Below, piece after piece: positions 7,556 through 16,001 of a DNA stretch of 64,000 nucleotides. Positions within the stretch are counted from its first letter, which is position 1, and every line of letters starts with the position of its first letter. The DNA is taken from contig JAVJOW010000022.1 in the NCBI GenBank assembly GCA_040216555.1, positions 124,001-188,000 of the forward strand, given 5' to 3'. A program made the position numbers and the translations under genes. Under the pieces are notes generated by a model. That model worked only from the letters and a program-made list of their open reading frames with translations. It made no database searches and was not told the origin of the DNA. Source of the DNA: Arenibacter sp040216555. GTDB taxonomy: Bacteria > Bacteroidota > Bacteroidia > Flavobacteriales > Flavobacteriaceae.

Positions 7556-9964
7556 ATGAAAAATTATGTTAGACACTTTAGCGAAATAGATATAAACGAT
7601 GTACCCGAAGTGGGTGGCAAAAATGCCTCATTGGGTGAAATGTACCAGAAACTGACCTCAAAGGGAGTACAGGTTCCTGACGGATTTGCCACTACCTCGG
7701 ACGCCTACTGGCTCTTCCTGAAAGAAGCGGAATTAAAGGATTCCATATTCGCCGAGATTGCAAAATTGGATAAGAAAGATTTTTCCAATTTACGGGCAGT
7801 AGGGAGTGCTATAAGAACAAGTATAGCCAAAGCAGATTTTCCACAAACTATCAAGTTTTCCCTTGAAGAAGGGTATAATACACTAGTGAAAAAATACGGT
7901 CGGCAGATTTCCTTGGCAGTCCGCAGTAGTGCTACGGCAGAAGACCTTCCCAATGCCAGTTTTGCTGGGCAACAGGAAACCTATCTTAATGTAAAGGGCT
8001 TTGATGAATTGATAGCTGCCTGTCATAAATGTTATGCCTCCCTGTTTACCGATAGGGCCATAAAATACCGCGAAGACAATCATTTCGATCAGACCAAGGT
8101 AGCGCTATCCATAGGCGTTCAGTTAATGGTACGCTCGGATATGGCCAGTTCCGGAGTAAATTTCACCTTAGATCCGGACACCGGTTTTGATAAAGTAGTT
8201 CTAGTTTCCAGTATTTGGGGCCTAGGTGAAAATATAGTTCAGGGCAGTGTAAATCCGGACGAATACTTCGTTTATAAACCTAGTCTAAAAAACAGTATTC
8301 GCCAACCCATAATTTCAAGTAAGTTGGGCAGCAAGGAAAAAACCATGATTTATGATAGCTCAGGCAGTGGTACACTTAACCTAGACACCAAAATAGAAAA
8401 ACAGGAAAAATTTGTACTTACCGATGCAGAGGTAATAAAACTTGCCAAATGGTCTATAATCATTGAAGAACATTACGGACGGCCCATGGATATAGAATGG
8501 GCAAAGGACGGACTGACCGATGAATTGTTCATAGTACAGGCCAGACCGGAAACAGTGCAAAGTGCAAAAAAAGATAAACTTAAAATATCTACGTATACCT
8601 TACTGGAAAAAGGTAAGGAAATTACGAGGGGAATGGGCCTGGGCAACAAAATATCGGCTGGGAAAGCACGGATTATCCATAGCCCACTAGAATCCGACAA
8701 ACTACAACCAGGGGAAATTCTTATCACGGAAAAGACCGATCCAGATTGGGATCCCATCCTTAAAAAAGCTGCCGGTATTATTACGGACCAAGGGGGACGC
8801 ACAAGTCATGCGGCCATTGTTGCCCGTGAGGTAGGTGCAGCAGCCATTGTTGGCACCCTTAATGCCACAAAAACAATCAAGGACGGCCAGGATATTACCA
8901 TTTCCTGTGCAGATGGGGACACTGGGGTGGTCTACGAGGGAATACTCAAATGGGATGAAAAGGTAGTGGATACCAAATCACTTAAGAAACCCGCAACCCA
9001 GCCCATGCTTATTTTAGCAGATCCTGAACAGGCCTTCAAACTATCATTTTACCCCACCGCCGGCGTTGGTCTCATGCGATTGGAATTTGTCATCAATAAT
9101 TCCATACAAATCCATCCAATGGCCTTAAAACATTTTGACCATCTGAAAGATGCTTCGGCCAAAACGCTTATTGAAAAACTCACCCACCACTACCCTGACA
9201 AGGCTGATTATTTTGTGCATAAACTGGCAGAGGGCATTGCCACCATTGCAGCCGCTTTTTATCCCAAAGATGTTATTGTGCGCACCAGTGATTTTAAATC
9301 CAATGAATATGCCAATTTAATAGGCGGTAAGGAATTTGAACCGTTGGAGTCCAACCCCATGATCGGTTTTAGGGGAGCATCACGCTACTATCATCCCAAA
9401 TATCAGGAAGCCTTTGAATTGGAGTGCAAGGCCATGAAAATGGTCAGGGAGGATATGGGTTTTAATAATGTTAAGATTATGATTCCCTTCTGCCGCACCC
9501 TAAAGGAAGCAGAAAAAGTAGTTGACCTTATGGCAGATTATGGATTGAAAAGGGCTGAAAACGGCCTACAGCTCTACATGATGACCGAAATTCCCAACAA
9601 CGTAATTCTGGCCGAAGAATTCGCACATTTTTTTGATGGCTTCTCCATCGGTTCCAACGACCTTACCCAATTGACCTTGGGTGTGGATCGCGATTCAGAA
9701 CTCTTAAGCGATATTTTTGATGCCAATGATCCTGGAGTGAAAAAAATGATCGCTATGGTGATTGCTTCCGCCCATAAAACGAATACAAAAATTGGCCTCT
9801 GTGGACAGGCTCCAAGTGACTATCCCGAGTTTGCCCAATTTCTTGTAGAAAAAGGAATCCATTCCATATCCTTTAATCCAGATGCGCTCATTGAAGGAAT
9901 CAAGAATATCAATATGGCTGAGCAAAGTAAAATCAGCTTTGGAATGGCGGAAAGTAGTAATTGA
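7556..9964 (+). CDS. ppsA: phosphoenolpyruvate synthase
   Basis: 802 residues from the ATG at 7556 (two TTG codons just upstream are less likely starts). It interconverts pyruvate plus ATP with PEP, AMP and phosphate. The N-terminal PEP/pyruvate-binding ATP-grasp domain covers about 1-340. The swivelling phosphohistidine domain contains GGRTSHAAIVARE with the catalytic His at about 418, matching the position in E. coli PpsA. The TIM-barrel C-terminal domain ends with a GLCGQAPSDYP motif. In this block it would link pyruvate and fermentation back to the upper glycolytic genes at 11.9-14.8 kb. Confidence 0.93.
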   Translation: MKNYVRHFSEIDINDVPEVGGKNASLGEMYQKLTSKGVQVPDGFATTSDAYWLFLKEAELKDSIFAEIAKLDKKDFSNLRAVGSAIRTSIAKADFPQTIKFSLEEGYNTLVKKYGRQISLAVRSSATAEDLPNASFAGQQETYLNVKGFDELIAACHKCYASLFTDRAIKYREDNHFDQTKVALSIGVQLMVRSDMASSGVNFTLDPDTGFDKVVLVSSIWGLGENIVQGSVNPDEYFVYKPSLKNSIRQPIISSKLGSKEKTMIYDSSGSGTLNLDTKIEKQEKFVLTDAEVIKLAKWSIIIEEHYGRPMDIEWAKDGLTDELFIVQARPETVQSAKKDKLKISTYTLLEKGKEITRGMGLGNKISAGKARIIHSPLESDKLQPGEILITEKTDPDWDPILKKAAGIITDQGGRTSHAAIVAREVGAAAIVGTLNATKTIKDGQDITISCADGDTGVVYEGILKWDEKVVDTKSLKKPATQPMLILADPEQAFKLSFYPTAGVGLMRLEFVINNSIQIHPMALKHFDHLKDASAKTLIEKLTHHYPDKADYFVHKLAEGIATIAAAFYPKDVIVRTSDFKSNEYANLIGGKEFEPLESNPMIGFRGASRYYHPKYQEAFELECKAMKMVREDMGFNNVKIMIPFCRTLKEAEKVVDLMADYGLKRAENGLQLYMMTEIPNNVILAEEFAHFFDGFSIGSNDLTQLTLGVDRDSELLSDIFDANDPGVKKMIAMVIASAHKTNTKIGLCGQAPSDYPEFAQFLVEKGIHSISFNPDALIEGIKNINMAEQSKISFGMAESSN

Positions 9965-10193
9965 TATTATAAAAAAGCACCTATCAAGGTTACTTAATTT
10001 CAACCCGTACGTTAGCCTTGGTAACACTAGTATTTTGCCATACTTTAAAAGAACTTCTTCCTAGCTAATGACTTAATTTATTTTACTGATTATCATTAGA
10101 ATTTTTACGGTTCAATTGACTTATTTCGTAACTTAGATATAGGATCACTAAAGGATGTTCCCACTTCCCCTTTTAATCTTTAATCCGTAGATT

Positions 10194-10760
10194 ATGCAAA
10201 GAAATAGCTTCATCGCAGCCCTCTCTGCGATTGCCACTGTGCCGTTACTATCATTTTCATCCATGAGTAAAGCAGTAAAAAGAAAAGCCGAGGGCTTTAA
10301 AATCAATGCTGGGGAAGGTAGAATACACGGCCATATTAAATTAAAAGGAGTGAATTCCAATATTTTGGATGTAAAAGTATCCGGTAGTGATACCGATAAT
10401 GATCTGGCCATTTTTGAGCAAACCTCACTTTCCCAAGGAAAAGGGACTCCTCTTCATGTACATAGCTTTCAGGACGAAATATTTTATGTCCTTGAGGGGG
10501 CATATTATTTTAAAGTCGGGGAGGAAACCCATCACCTAAGCGTTGGTGATAGCATATTTTTACCAAGAAACGTTCCACATGCCTGGACCCAAATATCAGA
10601 AAAAGGTAAAATGATGGTAACACTTCAGCCCGCTGGTAAATTGGAGAATTTTTTTGTTGCCATGGCCGCATTAGATCATGAGCACAGTCCAGAAGAGATC
10701 AAGCAACTATTTGCAGAAAATGAAATGCAGGTCGTAGGGCCACCCCTTAAAATTGAGTAA
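10194..10760 (+). CDS. exported cupin-domain protein
   Basis: 188 residues. The N-terminus (residues 1-25, hydrophobic after RNS) looks like a signal or membrane anchor. A single cupin-2 domain occupies about 70-160: the metal-binding pattern HVH-x4-E is visible at the motif starting near residue 84 (LHVHSFQDEIFYVLEG), and a second motif has PRNVPHAW. It probably binds a divalent metal; enzyme or sensor role unknown. A TAACTTAG box (10129-10136) upstream resembles the -7 boxes of the regulon, but no TGA-N6-TCA site lies at the right place, so I do not count it as a member. Confidence 0.75.
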   Translation: MQRNSFIAALSAIATVPLLSFSSMSKAVKRKAEGFKINAGEGRIHGHIKLKGVNSNILDVKVSGSDTDNDLAIFEQTSLSQGKGTPLHVHSFQDEIFYVLEGAYYFKVGEETHHLSVGDSIFLPRNVPHAWTQISEKGKMMVTLQPAGKLENFFVAMAALDHEHSPEEIKQLFAENEMQVVGPPLKIE

Positions 10761-10810
10761 TCAATATCATTGGGCACAACATAAAATAAACACGGAAAGA
10801 CAATGAATGA

Positions 10811-10822
10811 TGATTTATATCA
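10811..10822 (+). promoter_or_regulatory. TGAY-N4-RTCA operator for the ldh-gpm glycolytic operon
   Basis: TGATTTATATCA; a TTCCTTTG box (10846-10853) ends exactly 36.5 bp after the centre. Directed at D-lactate dehydrogenase (10897). Confidence 0.72.
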
Positions 10823-10896
10823 TTTTTCATCACCTTCCTAAATACTTCCTTTGTGATTGCAACTAGGACACCTGTAAGTGTTCCGTAATACAAATA

Positions 10897-11886
10897 ATGA
10901 AAGTAGCCGTATTTAATACCCATAAATTTGAGAAGGAATATTTGATAAACGCCAATGCCAATAAACATGAGCTAAAATTATTGGATTCCTATCTTAATAT
11001 AGATACCACGGTATTGGCCAAAGGTTGTGAAGCCGTTTGTATATTCACACAAGATAACGGTACTGCTCCGGTTTTGGACAAGCTCCATGAAATGGGGGTA
11101 AAATATATTGCATTACGATCTGCCGGATATAACAATGTGGATATAGCCCATGCCAAATCCTTAGGTCTGAGGGTTGTCCGGGTACCGGACTATTCCCCCA
11201 ATGCCATAGCCGAATTTACGGTAGCCATAATCTTGGCCTTGAACCGTAAATTGATACGAAGCCATTACCGCATTATGGAAATGAACTTTTCGCTGGACGG
11301 TTTGGTAGGCTTTGATATGCATGGAAAAACAGTAGGTATCGTAGGTACTGGGAAAATTGGAAGGATCGTTGCCAAAATTCTACATGGTTTTGGATGTCAT
11401 ATTCTGGCATACGATGCCGTGAAAGACCAAACCTTGGTTAAAGAATACAAGGCTACCTATACCGATCTGGACACCTTGTGCAGGCAATCCGATATTATTT
11501 CTTTACATGTCCCCTTGATGGAACAAACTCATTATCTGGTAAACGAAGCCCAGATCGCCAAAATGAAAAAGGGGGTAATGCTGATCAATACCGGTAGAGG
11601 TGGATTGGTGAATACCCAAGATGTTATTAATGGCCTTAAATCCCAACAAATTGGTTATTATGGAATGGACGTTTATGAGGAGGAAGAAGGCTTGTTTTTT
11701 GAAGACCATTCCGAGGATATACTTCTGGACGATATGATAGCACGTTTAATGACCCTCAGAAATGTTATGATAACTAGCCACCAGGCTTTTTTAACAGATA
11801 CCGCCCTACAGAATATTGCCCAGACAACAATGGAGAATCTAGATTGTCTTGAAAAAACAATTCCTTGTAAAAACGAGGTCTTTTAA
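10897..11886 (+). CDS. ldhA: D-lactate dehydrogenase (fermentative, NAD-dependent)
   Basis: 329 residues, full length for the D-2-hydroxyacid dehydrogenase family. The LdhA-type signature LRSAGYNNVD (73-82) is present, the NAD-binding G-x-G-x2-G falls at 150-155, catalytic Arg234 is in NTGRGG, and the acid-base His295 is in SHQAFLT. It reduces pyruvate to D-lactate to regenerate NAD in the cytoplasm. First gene of a run with gpmA (11-base gap), pfkB and glk. Preceded by the operator at 10811. A paralogue with the same catalytic residue numbering is at 58821-59828. Confidence 0.9.
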   Translation: MKVAVFNTHKFEKEYLINANANKHELKLLDSYLNIDTTVLAKGCEAVCIFTQDNGTAPVLDKLHEMGVKYIALRSAGYNNVDIAHAKSLGLRVVRVPDYSPNAIAEFTVAIILALNRKLIRSHYRIMEMNFSLDGLVGFDMHGKTVGIVGTGKIGRIVAKILHGFGCHILAYDAVKDQTLVKEYKATYTDLDTLCRQSDIISLHVPLMEQTHYLVNEAQIAKMKKGVMLINTGRGGLVNTQDVINGLKSQQIGYYGMDVYEEEEGLFFEDHSEDILLDDMIARLMTLRNVMITSHQAFLTDTALQNIAQTTMENLDCLEKTIPCKNEVF

Positions 11887-11897
11887 ATTGATGACAA

Positions 11898-12587
11898 ATG
11901 GGAAAATTGATTCTTATCAGGCATGGACAAAGTCTTTGGAACTTGGAAAATATATTCACAGGTTGGACCGATATTGACCTTTCACCACAAGGAAAGGAGG
12001 AAGCTAAAAATGCCGGCGCAATCATTGAACGCAATAACATAAACATCGATATATGTTTTGCTTCCTATCTTAAAAGGGCTGTACGTACAGCGTGGATCGT
12101 ACTGGACTCCTGTGAACAAATGCACGTAAATACCTACTATTCTTGGAAACTGAACGAAAGGCATTATGGTGATTGGCAAGGTAAAAACAAGGATGAAACC
12201 TTAAAAGAGGTGGGCGAAAAAAAATATTGGGCCATACGCCGTGGATATTATGAGTCTCCCCCTAAATTGGCACACAACAACAAACAACACCCTAAATTCG
12301 ACCCGAATTACAAAAATGTAGACCCGGCCCAATTACCTTCTGGAGAGTCTCTCGAAGATAGCTCCAAAAGGGTAATCAATTATTATTATGAGGCCATAGT
12401 ACCCCAGTTGGCAAAAGGTAAAACGGTGATGGTCTCGGCCCATGGCAATTCACTTCGCGCCCTTATTGGTTATCTCAACAAGATGTCACCAAATGAAATT
12501 GCCAATTTAGAAGTCCTTACAGGCGTACCACATATATATGAATTTGATGATAACCTAAATTTAAATGGCCATCACAAATTGGAATAA
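11898..12587 (+). CDS. gpmA: 2,3-bisphosphoglycerate-dependent phosphoglycerate mutase
   Basis: 229 residues, close to the usual length. The phosphohistidine signature LIRHGQSLWN places the catalytic His at residue 9; a second histidine-containing SAHGNSLRALIGYL segment is near 180. It interconverts 3- and 2-phosphoglycerate in glycolysis. It starts 11 bases after ldhA and almost certainly shares its transcript, tying lower glycolysis to lactate formation. Confidence 0.92.
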   Translation: MGKLILIRHGQSLWNLENIFTGWTDIDLSPQGKEEAKNAGAIIERNNINIDICFASYLKRAVRTAWIVLDSCEQMHVNTYYSWKLNERHYGDWQGKNKDETLKEVGEKKYWAIRRGYYESPPKLAHNNKQHPKFDPNYKNVDPAQLPSGESLEDSSKRVINYYYEAIVPQLAKGKTVMVSAHGNSLRALIGYLNKMSPNEIANLEVLTGVPHIYEFDDNLNLNGHHKLE

Positions 12588-12692
12588 TAATGCATGTTTC
12601 CAAATAATAGGGAGCTAATCCCAAACAAAAACCGGATATTTTTTGTACAAAAAAAATTAAAACACGGCAGGCAAATATAAACATAGACCAAG

Positions 12693-13637
12693 ATGCACAA
12701 GAAAATAGTAACACTTACCTTAAATCCAGTAATCGACAAAAGTGTCACCGTAGCCGGCATTAGCCCCGATACAAAACTGCGATGTACCCAACCCAGTTAT
12801 GATGCCGGAGGTGGAGGTATAAACGTTTCCCGTGCCATCAAAAAATTGGGAGAAGAATCACTCTGTATGTATCTCGCAGGAGGGCCCACAGGGGAACATT
12901 TAAAGCAAATATTGGTCAAGGCTGGTATTGATCAAATAGCAGTGCCCATTAAGGGGTGGACAAGGGATAATCTTGCGGTTACCGATACTACCACCAACCT
13001 ACAATACCGCTTTGGAGTACCTGGGCCAGTGGTTGAAAAAGAAGAATGGGAAACCCTACTGAAAAAACTGGAAGAGAATTTGGAAGAAGGAGATTACTTG
13101 GTGGTCAGTGGTAAATTACCTCCGGGCATGCCTGATGATTTCTATGTTCTGGTAGCCGAGATAGCCAAAAGGAAAAAGACGCTCTTTGTTTTAGATACTT
13201 CTGGGGAGGCTTTGGTCAAGACTACTAAATCCAAAATATTTATGTTAAAGCCGAACCTGGGGGAATTGAGCTCTTTATGTGGTGTTACCTCTATTTCGGC
13301 TATGGAATTGGAACCCCTTGCCAAAAAGTTTTTGGAAGAACATGATTGTGAAATACTTGTTGTATCCTTGGGCCCGAAAGGGGCACTATTGGCTACCAAG
13401 GATCTCATAGAACATATTCCTGCACCCACTGTACTGCAAAAAAGCACCATTGGAGCGGGAGATAGTATGGTTGCAGGAATGATAATCAGTTTGCTTAATG
13501 GAAAAACCTATAGCGAAATGGTAAGCTATGGCGTTGCCTGCGGTACTGCCGCTACCATGCATGAGGGTACCCAATTGTGCAACAAGGAGGACGCGGATAA
13601 GTTGTACAAATGGATACTAGGACAAAAAAACGCTTGA
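12693..13637 (+). CDS. pfkB: PfkB-family phosphofructokinase
   Basis: 314 residues. It has the two ribokinase/PfkB signatures: the N-terminal glycine-rich AGGGGINVSRA (38-48) and the C-terminal GAGDSMVAG with catalytic Asp257. The closest functional types are 1-phosphofructokinase and 6-phosphofructokinase II. Placement between phosphoglycerate mutase and glucokinase, with no fructose PTS genes, favours a 6-phosphofructokinase role in glycolysis (inference). No regulon operator lies in the 105-base gap upstream, so it is probably transcribed from the ldhA promoter. Confidence 0.82.
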   Translation: MHKKIVTLTLNPVIDKSVTVAGISPDTKLRCTQPSYDAGGGGINVSRAIKKLGEESLCMYLAGGPTGEHLKQILVKAGIDQIAVPIKGWTRDNLAVTDTTTNLQYRFGVPGPVVEKEEWETLLKKLEENLEEGDYLVVSGKLPPGMPDDFYVLVAEIAKRKKTLFVLDTSGEALVKTTKSKIFMLKPNLGELSSLCGVTSISAMELEPLAKKFLEEHDCEILVVSLGPKGALLATKDLIEHIPAPTVLQKSTIGAGDSMVAGMIISLLNGKTYSEMVSYGVACGTAATMHEGTQLCNKEDADKLYKWILGQKNA

Positions 13638-13717
13638 AATAAAATCTGTGATTAATCAATTTGATTCAGAATAATCTACTGGACCAGAACCTAACCATGT
13701 TATAAAAGATAGACTTT

Positions 13718-14794
13718 ATGGACAATATTCAAAAATTCTCGTTACCCGCCATCCATGAAGGGGAGATTCCCTTAGCTTTTATGAATTCCAGCATACCCCG
13801 GAATAAAGGGGTAATTCTGGCCGGCGATGTTGGAGGCACCAAAACAAATTTGGCCCTTTTTCAAATCGAGGCTGGAGATCTCGTCCCTTTGAAGGAAAAA
13901 TCATATCCCACCAAAAAATATAAATCCTTTTTGGAGATGGTATCTATATTCCATACTGACGACATGCCTAGGATAAATGGAATATGTCTTGGTGTTGCCG
14001 GACCTGTTACCCAGGGCAAGGTATATGGCACTAATTTTCCTTGGGCAATAGACAGTGAAGAAATTAGTAGGGAACTTCATATACGTTCCGTTTCCTTGAT
14101 CAATGATATGGAAGCCAATGCTTATGGACTGGCTGCACTCCAAGATAAGGACTTCGAAACGCTTATGTATGGGTCAAAAATACGGGGTAACGCCGCACTT
14201 ATATCTCCGGGTACAGGACTTGGGGAAGCAGGAATGTTCTGGGACGGATCGCACTACCATCCTTTCGCCTGTGAGGGCGGCCATTGCGATTTTAGTCCTC
14301 GTAATGAATTGGACATAAAAGTTCTGCAATACTTCCGAAAAAAATATGAACATGTCAGCTGGGAAAGGTTGTTATCAGGGCCAGGAATCTTGGATCTATA
14401 TTTGTTCTTGAGGCAAATAAGTGGCAAGAAGGAGCCAGAATGGCTTAGAAATGAAATGTCAAAAGGTAATCCTTCTGCGACAATTACAGGGACAGCAATG
14501 GAAGGAAAAGATTCGGTTTGTGTAGAAACCTTGGATACTTTCATTCGATTTTTGGCCATAGAAGCGGCTCAGCTTGCCCTAAAATATAAGGCTACTGGTG
14601 GTATCTATATAGGTGGCGGCATCTTACCAAAAATCATAACTGGTATTAACAGGGAAATTTTTTACAATAACTTTGTCCAATCAGGGCGTCTTAACGCTCT
14701 TTTGGAAATGGTCCCGGTAAAGGTAATCCTTAACGAAAAAACGGCACTCCTTGGGGCTGCTTATTATGGTGCTATGTCATTGCAATGGGACTAA
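13718..14794 (+). CDS. glk: glucokinase
   Basis: 358 residues, somewhat long for the family because of an N-terminal extension of about 30 residues before the phosphate-binding AGDVGGTKTNLAL motif. A central SPGTGLGEAG segment and a C-terminal IYIGGGILPKI segment complete the bacterial glucokinase (Glk, ASKHA fold) pattern. It phosphorylates glucose with ATP. Last gene of the ldhA-gpmA-pfkB-glk run; the next gene converges. Together with glucan phosphorylase at 34800 it suggests mobilisation of stored or external glucose. Confidence 0.85.
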   Translation: MDNIQKFSLPAIHEGEIPLAFMNSSIPRNKGVILAGDVGGTKTNLALFQIEAGDLVPLKEKSYPTKKYKSFLEMVSIFHTDDMPRINGICLGVAGPVTQGKVYGTNFPWAIDSEEISRELHIRSVSLINDMEANAYGLAALQDKDFETLMYGSKIRGNAALISPGTGLGEAGMFWDGSHYHPFACEGGHCDFSPRNELDIKVLQYFRKKYEHVSWERLLSGPGILDLYLFLRQISGKKEPEWLRNEMSKGNPSATITGTAMEGKDSVCVETLDTFIRFLAIEAAQLALKYKATGGIYIGGGILPKIITGINREIFYNNFVQSGRLNALLEMVPVKVILNEKTALLGAAYYGAMSLQWD

Positions 14795-14894
14795 AATCTG
14801 ATGCTTTTTGGGTATTGATATAATAATAACGGATAAGCGTAAGGCATCAATACAAAATTGTTTGCCAAATCCCCTTAGTTAACAAGTGATATCC

Positions 14895-15755
14895 CTAGAA
14901 AAATAGGGTTTGATGATTGTGTTCATTAAAGCTCATCAAAATCACCTCGCCGTAGTCCTCCATTTTTTTTACCAGATCCCTATGGAACCATTTTTTTAAA
15001 AATCCTTTCTTTTCCCTTTCCAGCATCACTACCATATCTGCATTTACTACCCCAAGATAAATTCTGAGGGTGTCAAATACATCTTCAGAAAACAATAGTT
15101 CGAACTCGATTTCTGGATAATCTACCTTGGATTTGAGCATGTCCTTGAACCACTCCATTGATAAGTCTCCTGCATATTCCTGGTTGGTAGAAATATGTAC
15201 TACCTTAATCTTTGCTTTTAAAGGCTTGGCAAATTCGGAAAGCTTTTGAATGGCATGTATATCTTCCTCTTCAAAATCCGTGGCATAGACCATGGTATCC
15301 AGATTTCTAGGCAATACATCACTGGGAATTGTAATTACGGGACAAGGTGATTTTTCTATAAGTTTCTTGGCAGTACTGCCCAAGATCATTTCCTCAATAC
15401 CGCTTGCTCCTTTGGTGCCCACCACGATCAGTTGGGCATGATATTCTTCTGCCTTTGATATAATTCCTTTTATTACCGAATTGTTCTGTACAGGCTCCAA
15501 TTGTATTTTGGGATTATCCCACTTGCTCCCAAGGTATTCTGTGCAGAATTTCTCCAGCTCTGCACGGTGAAATTTAAACGGATTTCCTTCAAGGATAGGC
15601 CGCTCATCCAGTCCTTCCATACCCAATACGGTAGGGAAATTAAATGTGTGGGTAATAACCAGTCTAGTTCCCAGATCCTGACTTAAATTATAGGCTAACA
15701 GCAAAGCAGAGACCGAGTTTTTGGAATAATCCGTGGCATAAAGCAATGTTTTCAT
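14895..15755 (-). CDS. universal stress protein, tandem USP domains
   Basis: 286 residues: USP domain 1 (about 1-147) has the ATP-binding pattern G-x2-G-x9-G-S (GTKGASGIEEMILGS), and domain 2 (about 150-275) lacks it. The first domain's opening is YATDYS rather than the PTDFS seen in most other copies here. It converges on glk and diverges from pta. A minus-strand -7 box TAATTTTA (15879-15886) lies exactly 36.5 bp from the operator at 15910, so it probably shares one operator with pta-ackA and has a leader of roughly 120 bases. Confidence 0.85.
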   Translation of the reverse strand: MKTLLYATDYSKNSVSALLLAYNLSQDLGTRLVITHTFNFPTVLGMEGLDERPILEGNPFKFHRAELEKFCTEYLGSKWDNPKIQLEPVQNNSVIKGIISKAEEYHAQLIVVGTKGASGIEEMILGSTAKKLIEKSPCPVITIPSDVLPRNLDTMVYATDFEEEDIHAIQKLSEFAKPLKAKIKVVHISTNQEYAGDLSMEWFKDMLKSKVDYPEIEFELLFSEDVFDTLRIYLGVVNADMVVMLEREKKGFLKKWFHRDLVKKMEDYGEVILMSFNEHNHQTLFF

Positions 15756-15909
15756 TTTATTATGTATTGTAATTTATCTGTAAAACTTGCAAGCAACCAA
15801 CTGATCCAATTGGAGTACATTTCGTTATACTTGCCTATTTAAAGAAGTTAAATTGTTATGGGGATAAAATTGTTTCGTTAAAATTAGGACCTAATGTTGT
15901 ATCCATAAA

Positions 15910-15921
15910 TGACTTCTATCA
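15910..15921. promoter_or_regulatory. shared TGAY-N4-RTCA operator, pta-ackA and divergent USP
   Basis: TGACTTCTATCA. On the plus side GAACTTTG (15945-15952) ends 36.5 bp from the centre; on the minus side TAATTTTA (15879-15886) is at the same distance. One palindrome could activate pta (16002) and the USP (15755). Confidence 0.75.
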
Positions 15922-16001
15922 TATAAGCTAATCTTTCTGTGCCCGAACTTTGCGACTCTAAAAAAAATGTTTTTTATAAATTCGAAGAATATTAATAATT
16001 C

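Noticed and set aside
10088..10099. TGATTATCATTA upstream of the cupin gene
   Set aside because: Only the left half-site fits and the distance to the TAACTTAG box is wrong.
10753..10764. TTGAGTAATCAA, FNR-like palindrome at the end of the cupin gene
   Set aside because: Spacing is TGA-N4-TCA instead of N6 and it overlaps the stop codon; no -7 box at the matching distance.
13649..13658. TGATTAATCA before glucokinase
   Set aside because: N4 spacing, outside the motif; glk is more simply in the ldhA operon.
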